Assembly: GCF_018310535.1 (NCBI RefSeq) | Contig: NZ_CP074102.1 | Location: 1,364,001 to 1,428,000, forward strand | Direction: 5' to 3' | Origin: Streptomyces mirabilis | Lineage (GTDB): Bacteria > Actinomycetota > Actinomycetes > Streptomycetales > Streptomycetaceae | DNA length: 64,000 nucleotides | In this document: positions 42,616 through 51,129 of the stretch, piece after piece | Layout: each line of letters starts with the position of its first letter | Numbering within the stretch: position 1 is the stretch's first letter | Notes under the pieces: model-generated | What the model saw: the letters and a program-made list of their open reading frames with translations, nothing else | Databases searched by the model: none | Told to the model about the DNA's origin: nothing | Made by a program: the position numbers and the translations under genes

Positions 42616-42689
42616 GCATCGCGGGATAGCTCCGATGAATCGATGAAACGCCTGAAGCGCAGTCGCTCGAGCCGCCTGGAGGCACCCGC

Positions 42690-45002
42690 ATGCCCAGCCC
42701 GTCCAGACGTACCGTCCTCGCCACCGGATCCGCCCTCGGCGGCACCCTGCTCGCCGGAGGCATGCCCGCCCAGGCCCGGGCGGCCGGTCGCGCGGACACC
42801 TCCGACCCCTGGCGCACCGTCCTCGAAGACGCCGATCTGGTCTGGCAGCGGATGCCGAAGACCTGGTACGAGGGCCCCTACCTCGGCAACGGCTTCCTCG
42901 GCTCCGGGATCTACGCCGAACCGGGCGCGGAGACCGGTTCCTTCTCGGCCGTGCGCTTCAACGTCCAGCACTCGCAGGTGCAGGACCACCGCCCCGAGTT
43001 CGGCTCCCTCTTCGGCCTCGCCCGCCTGCCCATCGGCTGGTTCACGCTGGAGCCGGTGGGCGCGATCACGGGGCTGGACTGGCGGCTCGGGCTGCGCGAC
43101 GCCGAGCTGACCGGCACGCTCACCACGGACAAGGGCACGCTCACGCTCCGCGCCCTGGTGCACAACTCCCGCTCGGTCCTCGCCGTCGAGGTGACCCCCA
43201 GCGAGGGCGAGCGCGACTTCCGCTGGGTCTTCCACCCGGCGGACGCGATCAGCCCGCGCGCCGACTTCAAGCCCCTCCCGGACGGCTACCAGGGCAATCC
43301 GCCCGCCGAGGTCGCCACACACGACGGCGTCTCCACCGCCGTACAGCCCCTGCTGTCGGGTGGACAGCACGTGACCGCGTGGCGGGAGCGGACGCGGGGC
43401 GGAACACGATGCCTGTACGTGCATGTCGCGCACTCGTATCCCAGGTCCACGGCGCTGGGCCGGGCGCTCGCCACCGTGCGCGGGGCGTCGGCGCTGCCGT
43501 ACGACCTGCTGGCGGGAACCCATCGCGCCTGGTGGCACGCCTACTACCGCAAGAGCTTCCTCTCCCTCCCCGACGCACGCATCCAGCGTTTCTACTGGAT
43601 CCAGCTCTACAAGACGGCGTCGGCGGCCCGGCGGGACGCGCCCGTGATGGCGACCAGTGGGCCCTGGCTGGAGTCCACACCCTGGCCCAACACCTGGTGG
43701 AACCTCAACGTCCAGCTGGAGTACTGGCTGATCCACGGCTCGAACCACCTCGAACTCGACGCCGTGACCAGGGCGTTGAGCGAGTTCCGGGGCAATCTGT
43801 CGAAGGAGGTGGCGGACCGGTACCGCGCCGACTCGCTCGGCATCCCGCGCACCACGGACCCGCAGCTCGTCAACGGCGCGGCGGGCACCCTCACCGGCTA
43901 CGGCGTCGGCATCCCCGGCCAGGACCCGCCCACTCCCGAGGTCGGCAACCTCACCTGGGCCCTGCACAACGTCTGGCTCAGCTACCGCCACACCATGGAC
44001 GAGTCGATCCTGCGGGACGTCCTCTTCCCCCTGCTGCGCAAGGCGATCAACTACTACCTGCACTTCCTGGAGCCGGGCGCGGACGGGAAGTTGCACCTGC
44101 CCGCCACTTTCTCCCCCGAGTACGGCGGCAACTCGCGCGACTGCAACTACGACCTGATGCTGCTGACCTGGGGCTGCCGCACCCTGCTGGAGTCGGCCGA
44201 ACTCCTCGGCATCGATGACGCGTTGGCGCCGCGCTGGCGCGAGGTGCTGGCCAAGCGGGTGCCGTACCCGACGGACACCAACGGCTTCATGATCGGCGTG
44301 GACATCCCCTTCGCGAAGTCGCACCGGCACTACTCGCATCTGCTCGCGGTGTACCCGCTGTACGAGCTGACCGGCCGCACGCCCGACGAACTGGCGCTGA
44401 TCGAGAAGTCGTTGGCGCACTGGGTGGGCTTCGAGGGTGCCCTTCAGGGTTACACCTTCACGGGCGCCGCCTCGATGTCCGCGCTGCTCGGCAAGGGCGA
44501 GGACGCTCTCGAGTACCTCGGTCAGCTCATGACCCGCTTCATCCAGCCGAACACCATGTACAAGGAGTCGGGCCCGGTCATCGAGACGCCGCTGTCGGCC
44601 GCCCAGTCCCTGCACGACATGGTCTGCCAGTCCTGGGGCGGCGTCGTCCGGGTCTTCCCCGCCCTGCCCGCCGCCTGGGCGGACCTGACGGTCCATGACT
44701 TCCGCACCCAGGGCGCCTTTCTGCTCAGCGCGGTACGGAAGGGCGGCGCGACCCGCTGGGTCCGGCTGGTCAGCGAGGCGGGCGCGCCCTGCGTCGTACG
44801 GCACGGCATCGAGGGCGCGATCGACGTACGGGACGGGCGGGGACGGCCGCTGCGGTACGAGACGGTCGGCGACGGGACGATCCAAGTCGCCCTGCGCCGC
44901 GACGAGTCGGCGCTGATCACGGCGAAGGGCGACCGCCCGGACCTGACCATCACGCCGGTACGGCCGAACGCGGACGCTCCCCGGTGGGGGCTGCCCGCCT
45001 AG
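42690..45002 (+). CDS. Tat-exported GH95-like glycoside hydrolase
   Basis: A 770-residue exported enzyme. The N-terminus has a twin-arginine signal (RRTVLATGSALGGTLLAGG) cleaved probably after AQARA. An N-terminal beta domain (about 45-290) is followed by a large (alpha/alpha)6-like domain (about 300-650) and a C-terminal beta domain (from about 655, FPALPAAWADLTVHDFRTQGAFLLS). This arrangement matches GH95 alpha-L-fucosidase/galactosidase relatives, and LPATFSPEYGG occupies the place of the family catalytic Glu. Specificity is not deducible. GGAGG precedes the ATG by 7 nt. Its TAG overlaps the TAG of the convergent GDSL gene. Confidence 0.8.
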   Translation: MPSPSRRTVLATGSALGGTLLAGGMPAQARAAGRADTSDPWRTVLEDADLVWQRMPKTWYEGPYLGNGFLGSGIYAEPGAETGSFSAVRFNVQHSQVQDHRPEFGSLFGLARLPIGWFTLEPVGAITGLDWRLGLRDAELTGTLTTDKGTLTLRALVHNSRSVLAVEVTPSEGERDFRWVFHPADAISPRADFKPLPDGYQGNPPAEVATHDGVSTAVQPLLSGGQHVTAWRERTRGGTRCLYVHVAHSYPRSTALGRALATVRGASALPYDLLAGTHRAWWHAYYRKSFLSLPDARIQRFYWIQLYKTASAARRDAPVMATSGPWLESTPWPNTWWNLNVQLEYWLIHGSNHLELDAVTRALSEFRGNLSKEVADRYRADSLGIPRTTDPQLVNGAAGTLTGYGVGIPGQDPPTPEVGNLTWALHNVWLSYRHTMDESILRDVLFPLLRKAINYYLHFLEPGADGKLHLPATFSPEYGGNSRDCNYDLMLLTWGCRTLLESAELLGIDDALAPRWREVLAKRVPYPTDTNGFMIGVDIPFAKSHRHYSHLLAVYPLYELTGRTPDELALIEKSLAHWVGFEGALQGYTFTGAASMSALLGKGEDALEYLGQLMTRFIQPNTMYKESGPVIETPLSAAQSLHDMVCQSWGGVVRVFPALPAAWADLTVHDFRTQGAFLLSAVRKGGATRWVRLVSEAGAPCVVRHGIEGAIDVRDGRGRPLRYETVGDGTIQVALRRDESALITAKGDRPDLTITPVRPNADAPRWGLPA

Positions 45003-46252
45003 GGAAGGAGCGTGTCCAGGTCGATGTCGTCGGCCAGCGCCTGCATCCCGGTGTCGTTGAAGTGGAGGTGGTCGCCGGGGTCGTAGGCGGGGCGGATGCG
45101 ATGCGGGTCGGCCGGGTCGCGGACGGCGGCGTCGAAGTCCACGACCGCGTCGAAGAGATCGGCGTTGCGGATGAAGGCGTTGACCGTCAGCCGGAGCGCC
45201 TCGCGGGACTCCGTATAGGCGCCATATCCGCCGTACGGGGTGATCGTGGCACCGACGACCCGGATCCCGCGGGCGTGGGCGCGCACCACGATCCGGCGGT
45301 AGGCGTCCTCGATGGCGAGGGGGTCCGTCTGCTCGGGCGTGCCCTTGATGTCGTTGATGCCCTCCAGCACGATCATCGTGTGCACTCCGGCGCGGGAGAG
45401 GACGTCGGCGTCGAGGCGGGTCAGGGCGCTCGGGCCGCCGCTCTCCTGCAGGAGGCGGTTTCCGGAGATCCCCGCGTTGAGGACACCGAGCCGGCGGTAC
45501 GCGGGGAGCATGCGCAGACGGGCGGCGAGCAGGTCGGGCCAGCGGCGGTTGGCGCTGGACGTCGAGCCGGTGCCGTCGGTGAGAGAGTCCCCGAGCGCGA
45601 CCACGCTGCCCGCGGCGGGAGCGTCGAGTACGTCGACACCGGTCACGTAGTACCAGTTGCCGAGGGTGACGGTGTACGCGGTGCCGGGCTCGTCGGCGGT
45701 CCGGTCCCCTTCGCGGGCCAGGAAGTTGGTCTGGAACGCGGAGCGGTGGTAGGTCGCCGGGCCGGAGTCGGCAGGGGTGTGGACCGAGATCAGGAGGTTG
45801 GCGTCGGCGGGGATCGGGAGATCGACGGGGTCGCTGACCATGTCCTGCCCCACGGGGATCGTCACGGATCGGCGGCCGGCGAACGTGGCGACGCGCAGCG
45901 ACCCCGGGGTGGCGTTCGGGCTCGTGGGCCTGCCCCACTCCTGCAACGCGACCGTGACGGCGTCGAGTTGGAGGGGTGCGGTGCCGAGCCGGTTGGAGAC
46001 GCGGATGCGGGCGGCGCTGCCGCCGACGCTGGTGTGCACGACGTTGCGGATCGAGGCGCCGGGCAGGGCGGGGGCGGTTCCGGAAGGGGCGGTCTCCCAG
46101 GTGCCGGTCCAATACGCCTGGTCGCTGTCGAGGCCGCGGTCATGGCCGGTGAGGGGGGTGGACCCCGCATCGGCGCTCGCGGCCGGCGGGACGAGCGTCA
46201 GAACGGTCACCAGGGCGGTGAGGAGATGACGAGCCTTGATCACGCGGGTCAT
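44999..46252 (-). CDS. Secreted SGNH/GDSL hydrolase
   Basis: A 417-residue exported esterase. A Sec-type signal (ARHLLTALVTVLTLVPPAASA) precedes an N-terminal beta domain (about 45-195, with WTGTWETAPSG) and the GDSL domain: block I VVALGDSLTDG with the nucleophile Ser, block III GINDI, and block V DHLHFND with the Asp-His pair. The WTGTW-plus-GDSL layout is that of the Streptomyces YxiM/RhgT-like acetylxylan or rhamnogalacturonan acetylesterases, so polysaccharide deacetylation is the best guess. It converges with the GH95-like gene, sharing two bases of stop codon. Confidence 0.88.
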   Translation of the reverse strand: MTRVIKARHLLTALVTVLTLVPPAASADAGSTPLTGHDRGLDSDQAYWTGTWETAPSGTAPALPGASIRNVVHTSVGGSAARIRVSNRLGTAPLQLDAVTVALQEWGRPTSPNATPGSLRVATFAGRRSVTIPVGQDMVSDPVDLPIPADANLLISVHTPADSGPATYHRSAFQTNFLAREGDRTADEPGTAYTVTLGNWYYVTGVDVLDAPAAGSVVALGDSLTDGTGSTSSANRRWPDLLAARLRMLPAYRRLGVLNAGISGNRLLQESGGPSALTRLDADVLSRAGVHTMIVLEGINDIKGTPEQTDPLAIEDAYRRIVVRAHARGIRVVGATITPYGGYGAYTESREALRLTVNAFIRNADLFDAVVDFDAAVRDPADPHRIRPAYDPGDHLHFNDTGMQALADDIDLDTLLP

Positions 46253-46448
46253 ACGGGATCGCTTCCCTGACCGTCGGGCCGGTCAACGAAAGGTCACACC
46301 GTTGGCCGTCCCCACTCACCCACACCACTGATTCGTAGGACCTATCGTTCGATCGTCCCGAACAGAGCCACGTCCGCACCGCTTTGGAGCGGGAGACCTA
46401 GGACCAGGACCCGATGCGGTCCGCGCACGGGCGTGTTTGGCTGCTGCC

Positions 46449-46817
46449 ATGACCGAATTCAGCGAGGCGGAACGCGCCTACCTCACCACACAGCGACTGG
46501 GTCGACTGGCCACCGTGGACGCCCACGGGCAGCCGCAGGCGAACCCCGTCGGCTTCTTCCCGCAGGACGACGGGACGATCCTGATCGGCGGTTACGCGAT
46601 GGGCACCACGAAGAAGTGGCGCAACCTGCGGAAGAACCCGAAGGTGGCGCTCGTCGTCGACGACATCGTCAGCCGACAGCCGTGGAAGGTGCGGGGCATC
46701 GACATCCGGGGCGAGGCGGAACTCCTCACCGGCCCCCACGACTTGGGGCCGCACTTCAGCGAGGAACTGATCCGCATCCATCCCCGGCGCATCCACAGCT
46801 GGGGCCTGGAGGACTGA
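46449..46817 (+). CDS. PPOX-class / F420-type split-barrel protein
   Basis: A 122-residue flavin- or F420-binding split-barrel protein of the pyridoxamine-5'-phosphate-oxidase superfamily. It shows TTQRLGRLATVDAHGQPQANPVGF at the N-terminus, TTKKWRNLRKNPKVALVVDD in the middle and RGEAELLTGPHDLGPHFSEELIRIHP near the C-terminus. The TTKKWRNL stretch is typical of the F420-dependent group. The substrate is unknown. ATG 46449 was chosen over an upstream TTG. The neighbouring peptidase gene starts 36 bp downstream but has its own promoter-like hexamer. Confidence 0.85.
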   Translation: MTEFSEAERAYLTTQRLGRLATVDAHGQPQANPVGFFPQDDGTILIGGYAMGTTKKWRNLRKNPKVALVVDDIVSRQPWKVRGIDIRGEAELLTGPHDLGPHFSEELIRIHPRRIHSWGLED

Positions 46818-46853
46818 CCGGAGCCGCGACGACGCTTGGTAGGGTCACCGACC

Positions 46854-47594
46854 ATGACCGCCACGGAACCCACCGTCCTGGCCACGTCGGGGGGTCACCG
46901 CGTCGGCGGCCGCACCCGGCTGACGTTCGACGCGCTCGTCCACCACGCAGTCGAACTGTCGGGCGTGCACGGGCGCCGGCCCCGGGTCATGTATGTCGGT
47001 ACCGCGATCGGCGACGCCGAGCACTTCACCACTCGGATGAGCGAGGCGGCGCGCGTGGCGGGCTTCGACCTGACGCCGCTGCACCTCTTCCCCATGCCCA
47101 ACCTCGACGACATCGAGGCGGCGGTGCTGGAGCAGGACGTGGTGTGGGTGATGGGCGGTTCGGTGGCGAACCTGCTCGCCGTGTGGCGCGTACACGGACT
47201 GGACGCGATGCTCCGTCGCGCGTGGCAGGCCGGGGTCGTCCTCAGCGGGGTGAGCGCCGGATCGATCTGCTGGTTCCAGGGTGGCACCACCGACTCCTTC
47301 GGCCCCGAACTGCGCCCGCTCACCAACGGTCTCGGCTTCCTCCCGTACGGAAACGGCGTCCACTACGACACCGACCCCGGCCGCCGCCCCCTGGTCCACC
47401 GGCTCGTCGCCGAGGGCACGCTGCCGCTCAGCCACTGCACCGACGACGGCGTGGGCCTGGTCTACCGCGGTACCGAACTCGTCGAGACCGTCAGCGAGAC
47501 GCCGGGCAAGGGGGCGTACGTCGTCCGGCGCGAGGGGGACCGGGCGGTCGAGGAGCGCCTGGAACCGCGCCTGCTCCCGGCACCGCGACACTGA
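46854..47594 (+). CDS. Peptidase family S51 (peptidase E-like)
   Basis: A 246-residue cytoplasmic protein. The nucleophile elbow is SGVSAGSICWF (Ser at about 132), and the segment WVMGGSVANLLAVWR also fits the S51 family, which includes peptidase E (aspartyl dipeptidase) and cyanophycinase. The ATG at 46854 follows a perfect Streptomyces-type -10 TAGGGT at 46840-46845 by eight bases with no Shine-Dalgarno sequence, suggesting a leaderless transcript. The physiological substrate is unknown. Confidence 0.85.
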   Translation: MTATEPTVLATSGGHRVGGRTRLTFDALVHHAVELSGVHGRRPRVMYVGTAIGDAEHFTTRMSEAARVAGFDLTPLHLFPMPNLDDIEAAVLEQDVVWVMGGSVANLLAVWRVHGLDAMLRRAWQAGVVLSGVSAGSICWFQGGTTDSFGPELRPLTNGLGFLPYGNGVHYDTDPGRRPLVHRLVAEGTLPLSHCTDDGVGLVYRGTELVETVSETPGKGAYVVRREGDRAVEERLEPRLLPAPRH

Positions 47595-47619
47595 CGTTCC
47601 CGACGGCAGCGCGGGGACT

Positions 47620-48990
47620 TCACTCCAACTCCCCAGCCACGCTGAGGTGTTGAACGGCGTACGAGCGCCACGGGCGCCACGCGTCCGGCACGTCCACCCC
47701 CGGCGGCACCACGTCGGGGTCGCCGAGCGCGCGCGTACGGATTGCGGCGGCGGTACGGCCGTCCAGCCCCGGCAACGCCAGCAGCGCCTCCTGCGCCTCA
47801 TCGCGCTCCGCGCCCGCGTCCAGCCTCAGGGTGCCGTCGGCGAGGGCGGTGGTGAGCGCGCCGAGGGGGCCGTCGGGCTCGGCCTCCGCGAGGACGGCCG
47901 GCTCCGGGAACACATGGGTGAGCGTGCCGCTCGGGGCGTCCAGCGCCTTCCCGTACCGCCGCACCAGCCGCTCGGTCTCCGCCCGCCCCACCAGCGCGCG
48001 CACGGCCAGCTCGTCCGGATCGGCGGCACCCGGCGAGCGCAGGCCGGGGCGCGCGGCGACCAGCGGGGCCAGCCGGGGATCGGCGCCCAGCCGCTCGTCG
48101 ACGGCGTACGGATCGGCGTCGAGGTCGAACAGCCGGCGCAGGCGCTGGACGGCGGTGGTGAGGTCGCGCAGGTCGGTGAGGTGGAGCCGGGCGTCGAGCC
48201 AGCCGCGCGAGCGTTCGTCCACCGCGACGATTCCGGTGCCGTACGGGAGGCGCAGGGTGCGTTGGTAGGTACGGCGGCCGGGGGTGCCGCCGATGTCCTC
48301 CACCCCAGGGACCGCCTCGTGGGCGAGCAGGTCGAAGACGGCGGCGGACTGGTAGGGGCCTCGGTGGGCGAGGCGCAGTGGGATCCCGGCGGTGGGGGTG
48401 AGGGTGCGCCGGGCTCCGGTCCCGCCCCGTGGTGCGGCGGCCGCGCGCAGTTCGCTCGGCGTCGAGTCATATACCGCGCGGATCGTGTCGTTGAACTGCC
48501 GGACGCTGGCGAAACCGGCCGCGAACGCGATCTCCGTGATCGGCAGGCCGGTGGTCTGGAGCAGGACGCGGGCGGTGTGGGCGCGCTGGGCGCGGGCGAG
48601 GGCGACGGGGCCCGCGCCGACCTCCGCGGTGAGCTGCCGCTGCACCTGGCGGGCGCTGTATCCGAGCCGGACGGCGAGCCCTCCGACGCCCTCCCGGTCG
48701 ACCACGCCATCCCCGATGAGTCGCATGGCGCGCCCTACGACGTCGGCCCGTACATTCCACTCCGCGGAGCCGGGGACGGCGTCCGGGCGGCACCTGCGGC
48801 AGGCTCGGAAGCCCGAGCTCTGCGCCGCGGCGGCCGTCGTGTAGTACCGCACGTTCTGCCGCTTCGGCGTCACCGCCGGGCAGCTGGGCCGACAGTAGAT
48901 CCCGGTCGTCTCCACCGCGAAGAAGAACTCCCCGTCAAACCGGGCGTCCCTGCTCCGCACCGCCTCGTACCTGGTCTCCGCGTCAATCAC
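47620..48990 (-). CDS. Ada-type sensor/AraC HTH fused to AlkA-like DNA glycosylase, degenerate C-terminus
   Basis: A 456-residue fusion. Residues 1-75 form the Ada zinc/phosphotriester sensor with four Cys (YCRPSC and CRRC); about 85-165 an AraC-type HTH (LGYSARQVQRQLTAEVG); then an AlkA N-terminal domain and an HhH-GPD-like C-terminus. The HhH motif reads LPGLDGRTAA instead of the usual LPGIGPWTA, and the segment between ALGDPD and WRPWRSYA is roughly 15 residues shorter than in AlkA relatives, including the region that carries the catalytic Asp. Sensor and regulator functions look intact, but glycosylase activity is doubtful. GTG 48990 gives the family-like N-terminus; upstream codons extend the frame. 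Confidence 0.85.
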   Translation of the reverse strand: MIDAETRYEAVRSRDARFDGEFFFAVETTGIYCRPSCPAVTPKRQNVRYYTTAAAAQSSGFRACRRCRPDAVPGSAEWNVRADVVGRAMRLIGDGVVDREGVGGLAVRLGYSARQVQRQLTAEVGAGPVALARAQRAHTARVLLQTTGLPITEIAFAAGFASVRQFNDTIRAVYDSTPSELRAAAAPRGGTGARRTLTPTAGIPLRLAHRGPYQSAAVFDLLAHEAVPGVEDIGGTPGRRTYQRTLRLPYGTGIVAVDERSRGWLDARLHLTDLRDLTTAVQRLRRLFDLDADPYAVDERLGADPRLAPLVAARPGLRSPGAADPDELAVRALVGRAETERLVRRYGKALDAPSGTLTHVFPEPAVLAEAEPDGPLGALTTALADGTLRLDAGAERDEAQEALLALPGLDGRTAAAIRTRALGDPDVVPPGVDVPDAWRPWRSYAVQHLSVAGELE

Positions 48991-49447
48991 ACCTACCAGT
49001 CTGCGCCACCGTCCGCCCTTCGACTGGCGGCTTTCAGACACGACGCTCAACCCAAAAACCCTGATCCCGCCCCCGCCGCCCCTACCCGTCCCATCCCAGG
49101 GGCTCCGCCCCCAGCCCCCCGGTCCTCAAACGCCGGACGGGCTAAAAGATACGCGCCAGCGCTCCCAAGGCACGCGGGAAACTCCGCGACCAACCCCCAC
49201 CCGCCATCAGCCAAACGAATCCGGACGGGCAGGGACGCGGGGCGCAGCCCCCGCCTCAGGGACGCGAGGAACTGCGCGACCAACCCCCACCCGCCGTCGG
49301 CCAAAGAAGTTCGGTCGGGCGGGAATGCGGGGCGCAGCCCCCGCCTCAGGGGCGCGAGGAACTGCGCGACCAGCTCCCGCCCGTCCGCAGCCGAAGAACA
49401 CACCCGGGGGCCTGGGGCGCAGCTCCGGACCCCCGTTCCGCGCAGGC
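48991..49447. repeat. Intergenic repeat region with 90-bp tandem repeat
   Basis: Between rsgA and the Ada-AlkA gene, both minus strand. At 49085-49145 is a GGGGCTCCGCCCCCAG...TCAAACGCCGGACGGGCT element of a type common between Streptomyces genes. From about 49174 to 49400 a unit of exactly 90 bp is repeated about 2.5 times: CGCGACCAACCCCCACCCGCC recurs at 49186 and 49276 and in diverged form at 49366, and GGCGCAGCCCCCGCCTCAGG recurs at 49241 and 49331. The array is translatable as a 30-residue repeat on the minus strand but has no other sign of coding. Confidence 0.75.
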
Positions 49448-50557
49448 TCAGTGCCAACGACCCCGTTTGGCGTCCATCGCCGCCCTCCCCTCCGCCCCCT
49501 TCCGCTTCCAGTCCCGTCGAATCTCCGCCCGCACCCGCGCATCCGTCTTGGCGACGATCCGCTGGTTCTCGCGCAGCAGCTTGCGATAGCTGTCGAGGCG
49601 GCGTTCGGGAAGGACGCCGGAGTCGACGGCGGCGAGAACCGCGCAGCCGGGCTCCGCATCGTGCGCGCAGTCGTGGAAGCGACAGTCGGCGGCCAACTCC
49701 TCGATCTCGGAGAAGACCTGCCCGACTCCGGTCTCGGCGTCCCAGAGGCCGACCCCGCGCAGTCCGGGCGTGTCGATGAGGACACCCCCGCCGGGGAGGG
49801 CGAGAAGGTTGCGGGTCGTCGTGGTGTGGCGGCCCTTGCCGTCCACATCACGCGCGGCCCGTACGTCCATCACGTCCTCGCCGATCAGTGCGTTGGCGAG
49901 GGTCGACTTGCCCGCGCCGGACTGTCCGAGGAGGACGGACGTGCCGCCCGACAGCACCGCCGCGAGCACGTCCAGACCCTCCCCGGCGCTGGAGCTGACC
50001 GGCAGCACCGGGACCCCGGGCGCCGCCGTCTCGACATCCTGGACGAGGTGTCCGAGCGTCGCCGCGTCGGGCACGAGGTCGGCCTTGGTGAGGACGACCA
50101 GGGGCTGCGCACCGGACTCCCAGGCCAGCGCGAGGAATCGTTCGACGCGGCCGAGGTCGAGTTCCAGGGCGAGGGACACGGCGACGACGGCGTAGTCGAC
50201 GTTGGCCGCGAGGATCTGCCCCTCGGAGCGCTTGGAGGAGGTGGAGCGTACGAAGGCGGTACGGCGCGGCAGATACGTACGCACGTAGCGCGGGTTGCCC
50301 GCGGGTTCGACGGCGACCCAGTCCCCGGTGCACACGACCCGCATCGGATCGTTCGGCGTCACGAACGCGGTGTCCGCGCGCAGCACCCCGTCGGTGGTGA
50401 CCACGTCGCACTGACCGCGGTCGACCCGGATCACCCGCCCGGCCAGCAGCCCTTCGGTGTCGTACGGGGCGAACTCCTCGGCCCAGGCGTCGTCCCAGCC
50501 GTAGGGAACGAGCGCGGCGAGCGGTGAGGAGGGGAAAGCGAGAAAAGCGGAAGTCAA
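49448..50557 (-). CDS. rsgA: Ribosome small-subunit-dependent GTPase A
   Basis: A 369-residue circularly permuted GTPase that assists late 30S maturation. An OB-fold domain (about 40-110) is followed by G4 TKAD (LVVLTKADLV), G1 GQSGAGKST, G2 with the TTTT catalytic loop (GRHTTTTRNL), and G3 DTPGLR; a C-terminal zinc knuckle shows CRFHDCAHDAEPGC. The best start is TTG 50557, because GAAGGG lies 7 nt upstream and the protein then begins at the normal family length. A possible 23-codon gene with a strong ribosome-binding site precedes it by 61 bp. Confidence 0.93.
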   Translation of the reverse strand: MTSAFLAFPSSPLAALVPYGWDDAWAEEFAPYDTEGLLAGRVIRVDRGQCDVVTTDGVLRADTAFVTPNDPMRVVCTGDWVAVEPAGNPRYVRTYLPRRTAFVRSTSSKRSEGQILAANVDYAVVAVSLALELDLGRVERFLALAWESGAQPLVVLTKADLVPDAATLGHLVQDVETAAPGVPVLPVSSSAGEGLDVLAAVLSGGTSVLLGQSGAGKSTLANALIGEDVMDVRAARDVDGKGRHTTTTRNLLALPGGGVLIDTPGLRGVGLWDAETGVGQVFSEIEELAADCRFHDCAHDAEPGCAVLAAVDSGVLPERRLDSYRKLLRENQRIVAKTDARVRAEIRRDWKRKGAEGRAAMDAKRGRWH

Positions 50558-50618
50558 GGGAGACCCTTCACAAGGGCGGCCCCGGCACGCGCGCTCGGGC
50601 GCGGAGAGAAGAGGAGGA

Positions 50619-50690
50619 TCAGCCGGCGGCCACGGAGGTGGACTTGATGAACTTCTGGATGCGGGCAGCGCCCATCTCGAAGACAGCCAT
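50619..50690 (-). CDS. Possible 23-residue peptide gene upstream of rsgA
   Basis: ATG 50690 to TGA 50619 encodes MAVFEMGAARIQKF followed by nine residues ending VAAG. GGGAGG lies 8 nt before the ATG, one of the better ribosome-binding sites in the region, and third positions are mostly G or C. The peptide is amphipathic with a net positive charge. It could be an upstream translated leader of rsgA, an independent small protein, or a chance frame. No attenuator-like structure was found between it and rsgA. Confidence 0.45.
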   Translation of the reverse strand: MAVFEMGAARIQKFIKSTSVAAG

Positions 50691-50782
50691 CGGTCACACC
50701 TCCCGGACATGCACCAGACGTGCACGAGTCACCCGCGGCACCCATCGGCCACCGCTCGAACAGAGCCGACCCTAAAGGCACA

Positions 50783-50855
50783 CGGACCCGCGGCGCCATC
50801 GAATTACGGCGCACCTGACAGCGGCTTGCCGAGATTCGACGGCGCCGTGGGTCCG
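50783..50855. repeat. Long imperfect inverted repeat (22-bp arms)
   Basis: Arm 1 at 50783-50804 begins CGGACCCGCGGCGCC; arm 2 at 50834-50855 ends GGCGCCGTGGGTCCG; 20 of 22 positions pair, with a 29-base loop. It separates the decayed gene patch from the rsgA transcription unit. It may be a strong terminator, a structured RNA, or the remnant end of a mobile element. Confidence 0.6.
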
Positions 50856-50876
50856 ATCCCGATCGCCCGGAAGGAC

Positions 50877-51129
50877 CTAGGCGGCGCGAGTGGCGGCGCT
50901 ACGGTGCGCGAACGACGTCGCGCGTGACTGTCTCCCGGGGTCGAAGGCGTCGGTGGCGCCCGCGCCTTCGTTGCCGGGGCCGGTGTTCCAGCCCTCGATC
51001 TTCCGGGCGGCGCCCTTCACCTTGGAGTGGCCGCGCTTGTACGCGATCTCGAAGTGGGACTCCTTGGGCGTCTCGAAGTCGCAACCCGGCGGTGGCACCG
51101 ACGAAGTGACGCCTGGTCAGCTCGTTCAC
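50877..51129 (-). pseudogene. Remnant of a Tat-exported protein gene, frameshifted
   Basis: GTG 51129 overlaps the stop of the preceding membrane-protein gene (GTGA) and encodes VNELTRRHFVGATAG, the start of a twin-arginine signal. The rest of that frame has no coding character. A second frame, from about 51092 down to 50877, encodes CDFETPKESHFEIAYKRGH and more with nearly perfect third-position G/C bias. A deletion or frameshift therefore seems to have joined a signal peptide to a mature-protein fragment of about 65 residues. The family is not recognised. Confidence 0.5.

Noticed and set aside
42609..46112. A 1167-codon open frame on the minus strand
   Set aside because: It is antisense to the GH95-like and GDSL genes, is rich in Arg, Pro and His, and has no domain; it reflects the GC bias of the real genes.
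49047..49457. A minus-strand frame with a 30-residue repeated sequence
   Set aside because: The periodicity comes from the 90-bp DNA repeat; codon usage is not gene-like and the same text types occur as intergenic repeats elsewhere.
50558..50700. Transcription attenuator controlled by the 23-codon frame before rsgA
   Set aside because: No alternative hairpins or regulatory codon run could be found between the frame and rsgA.
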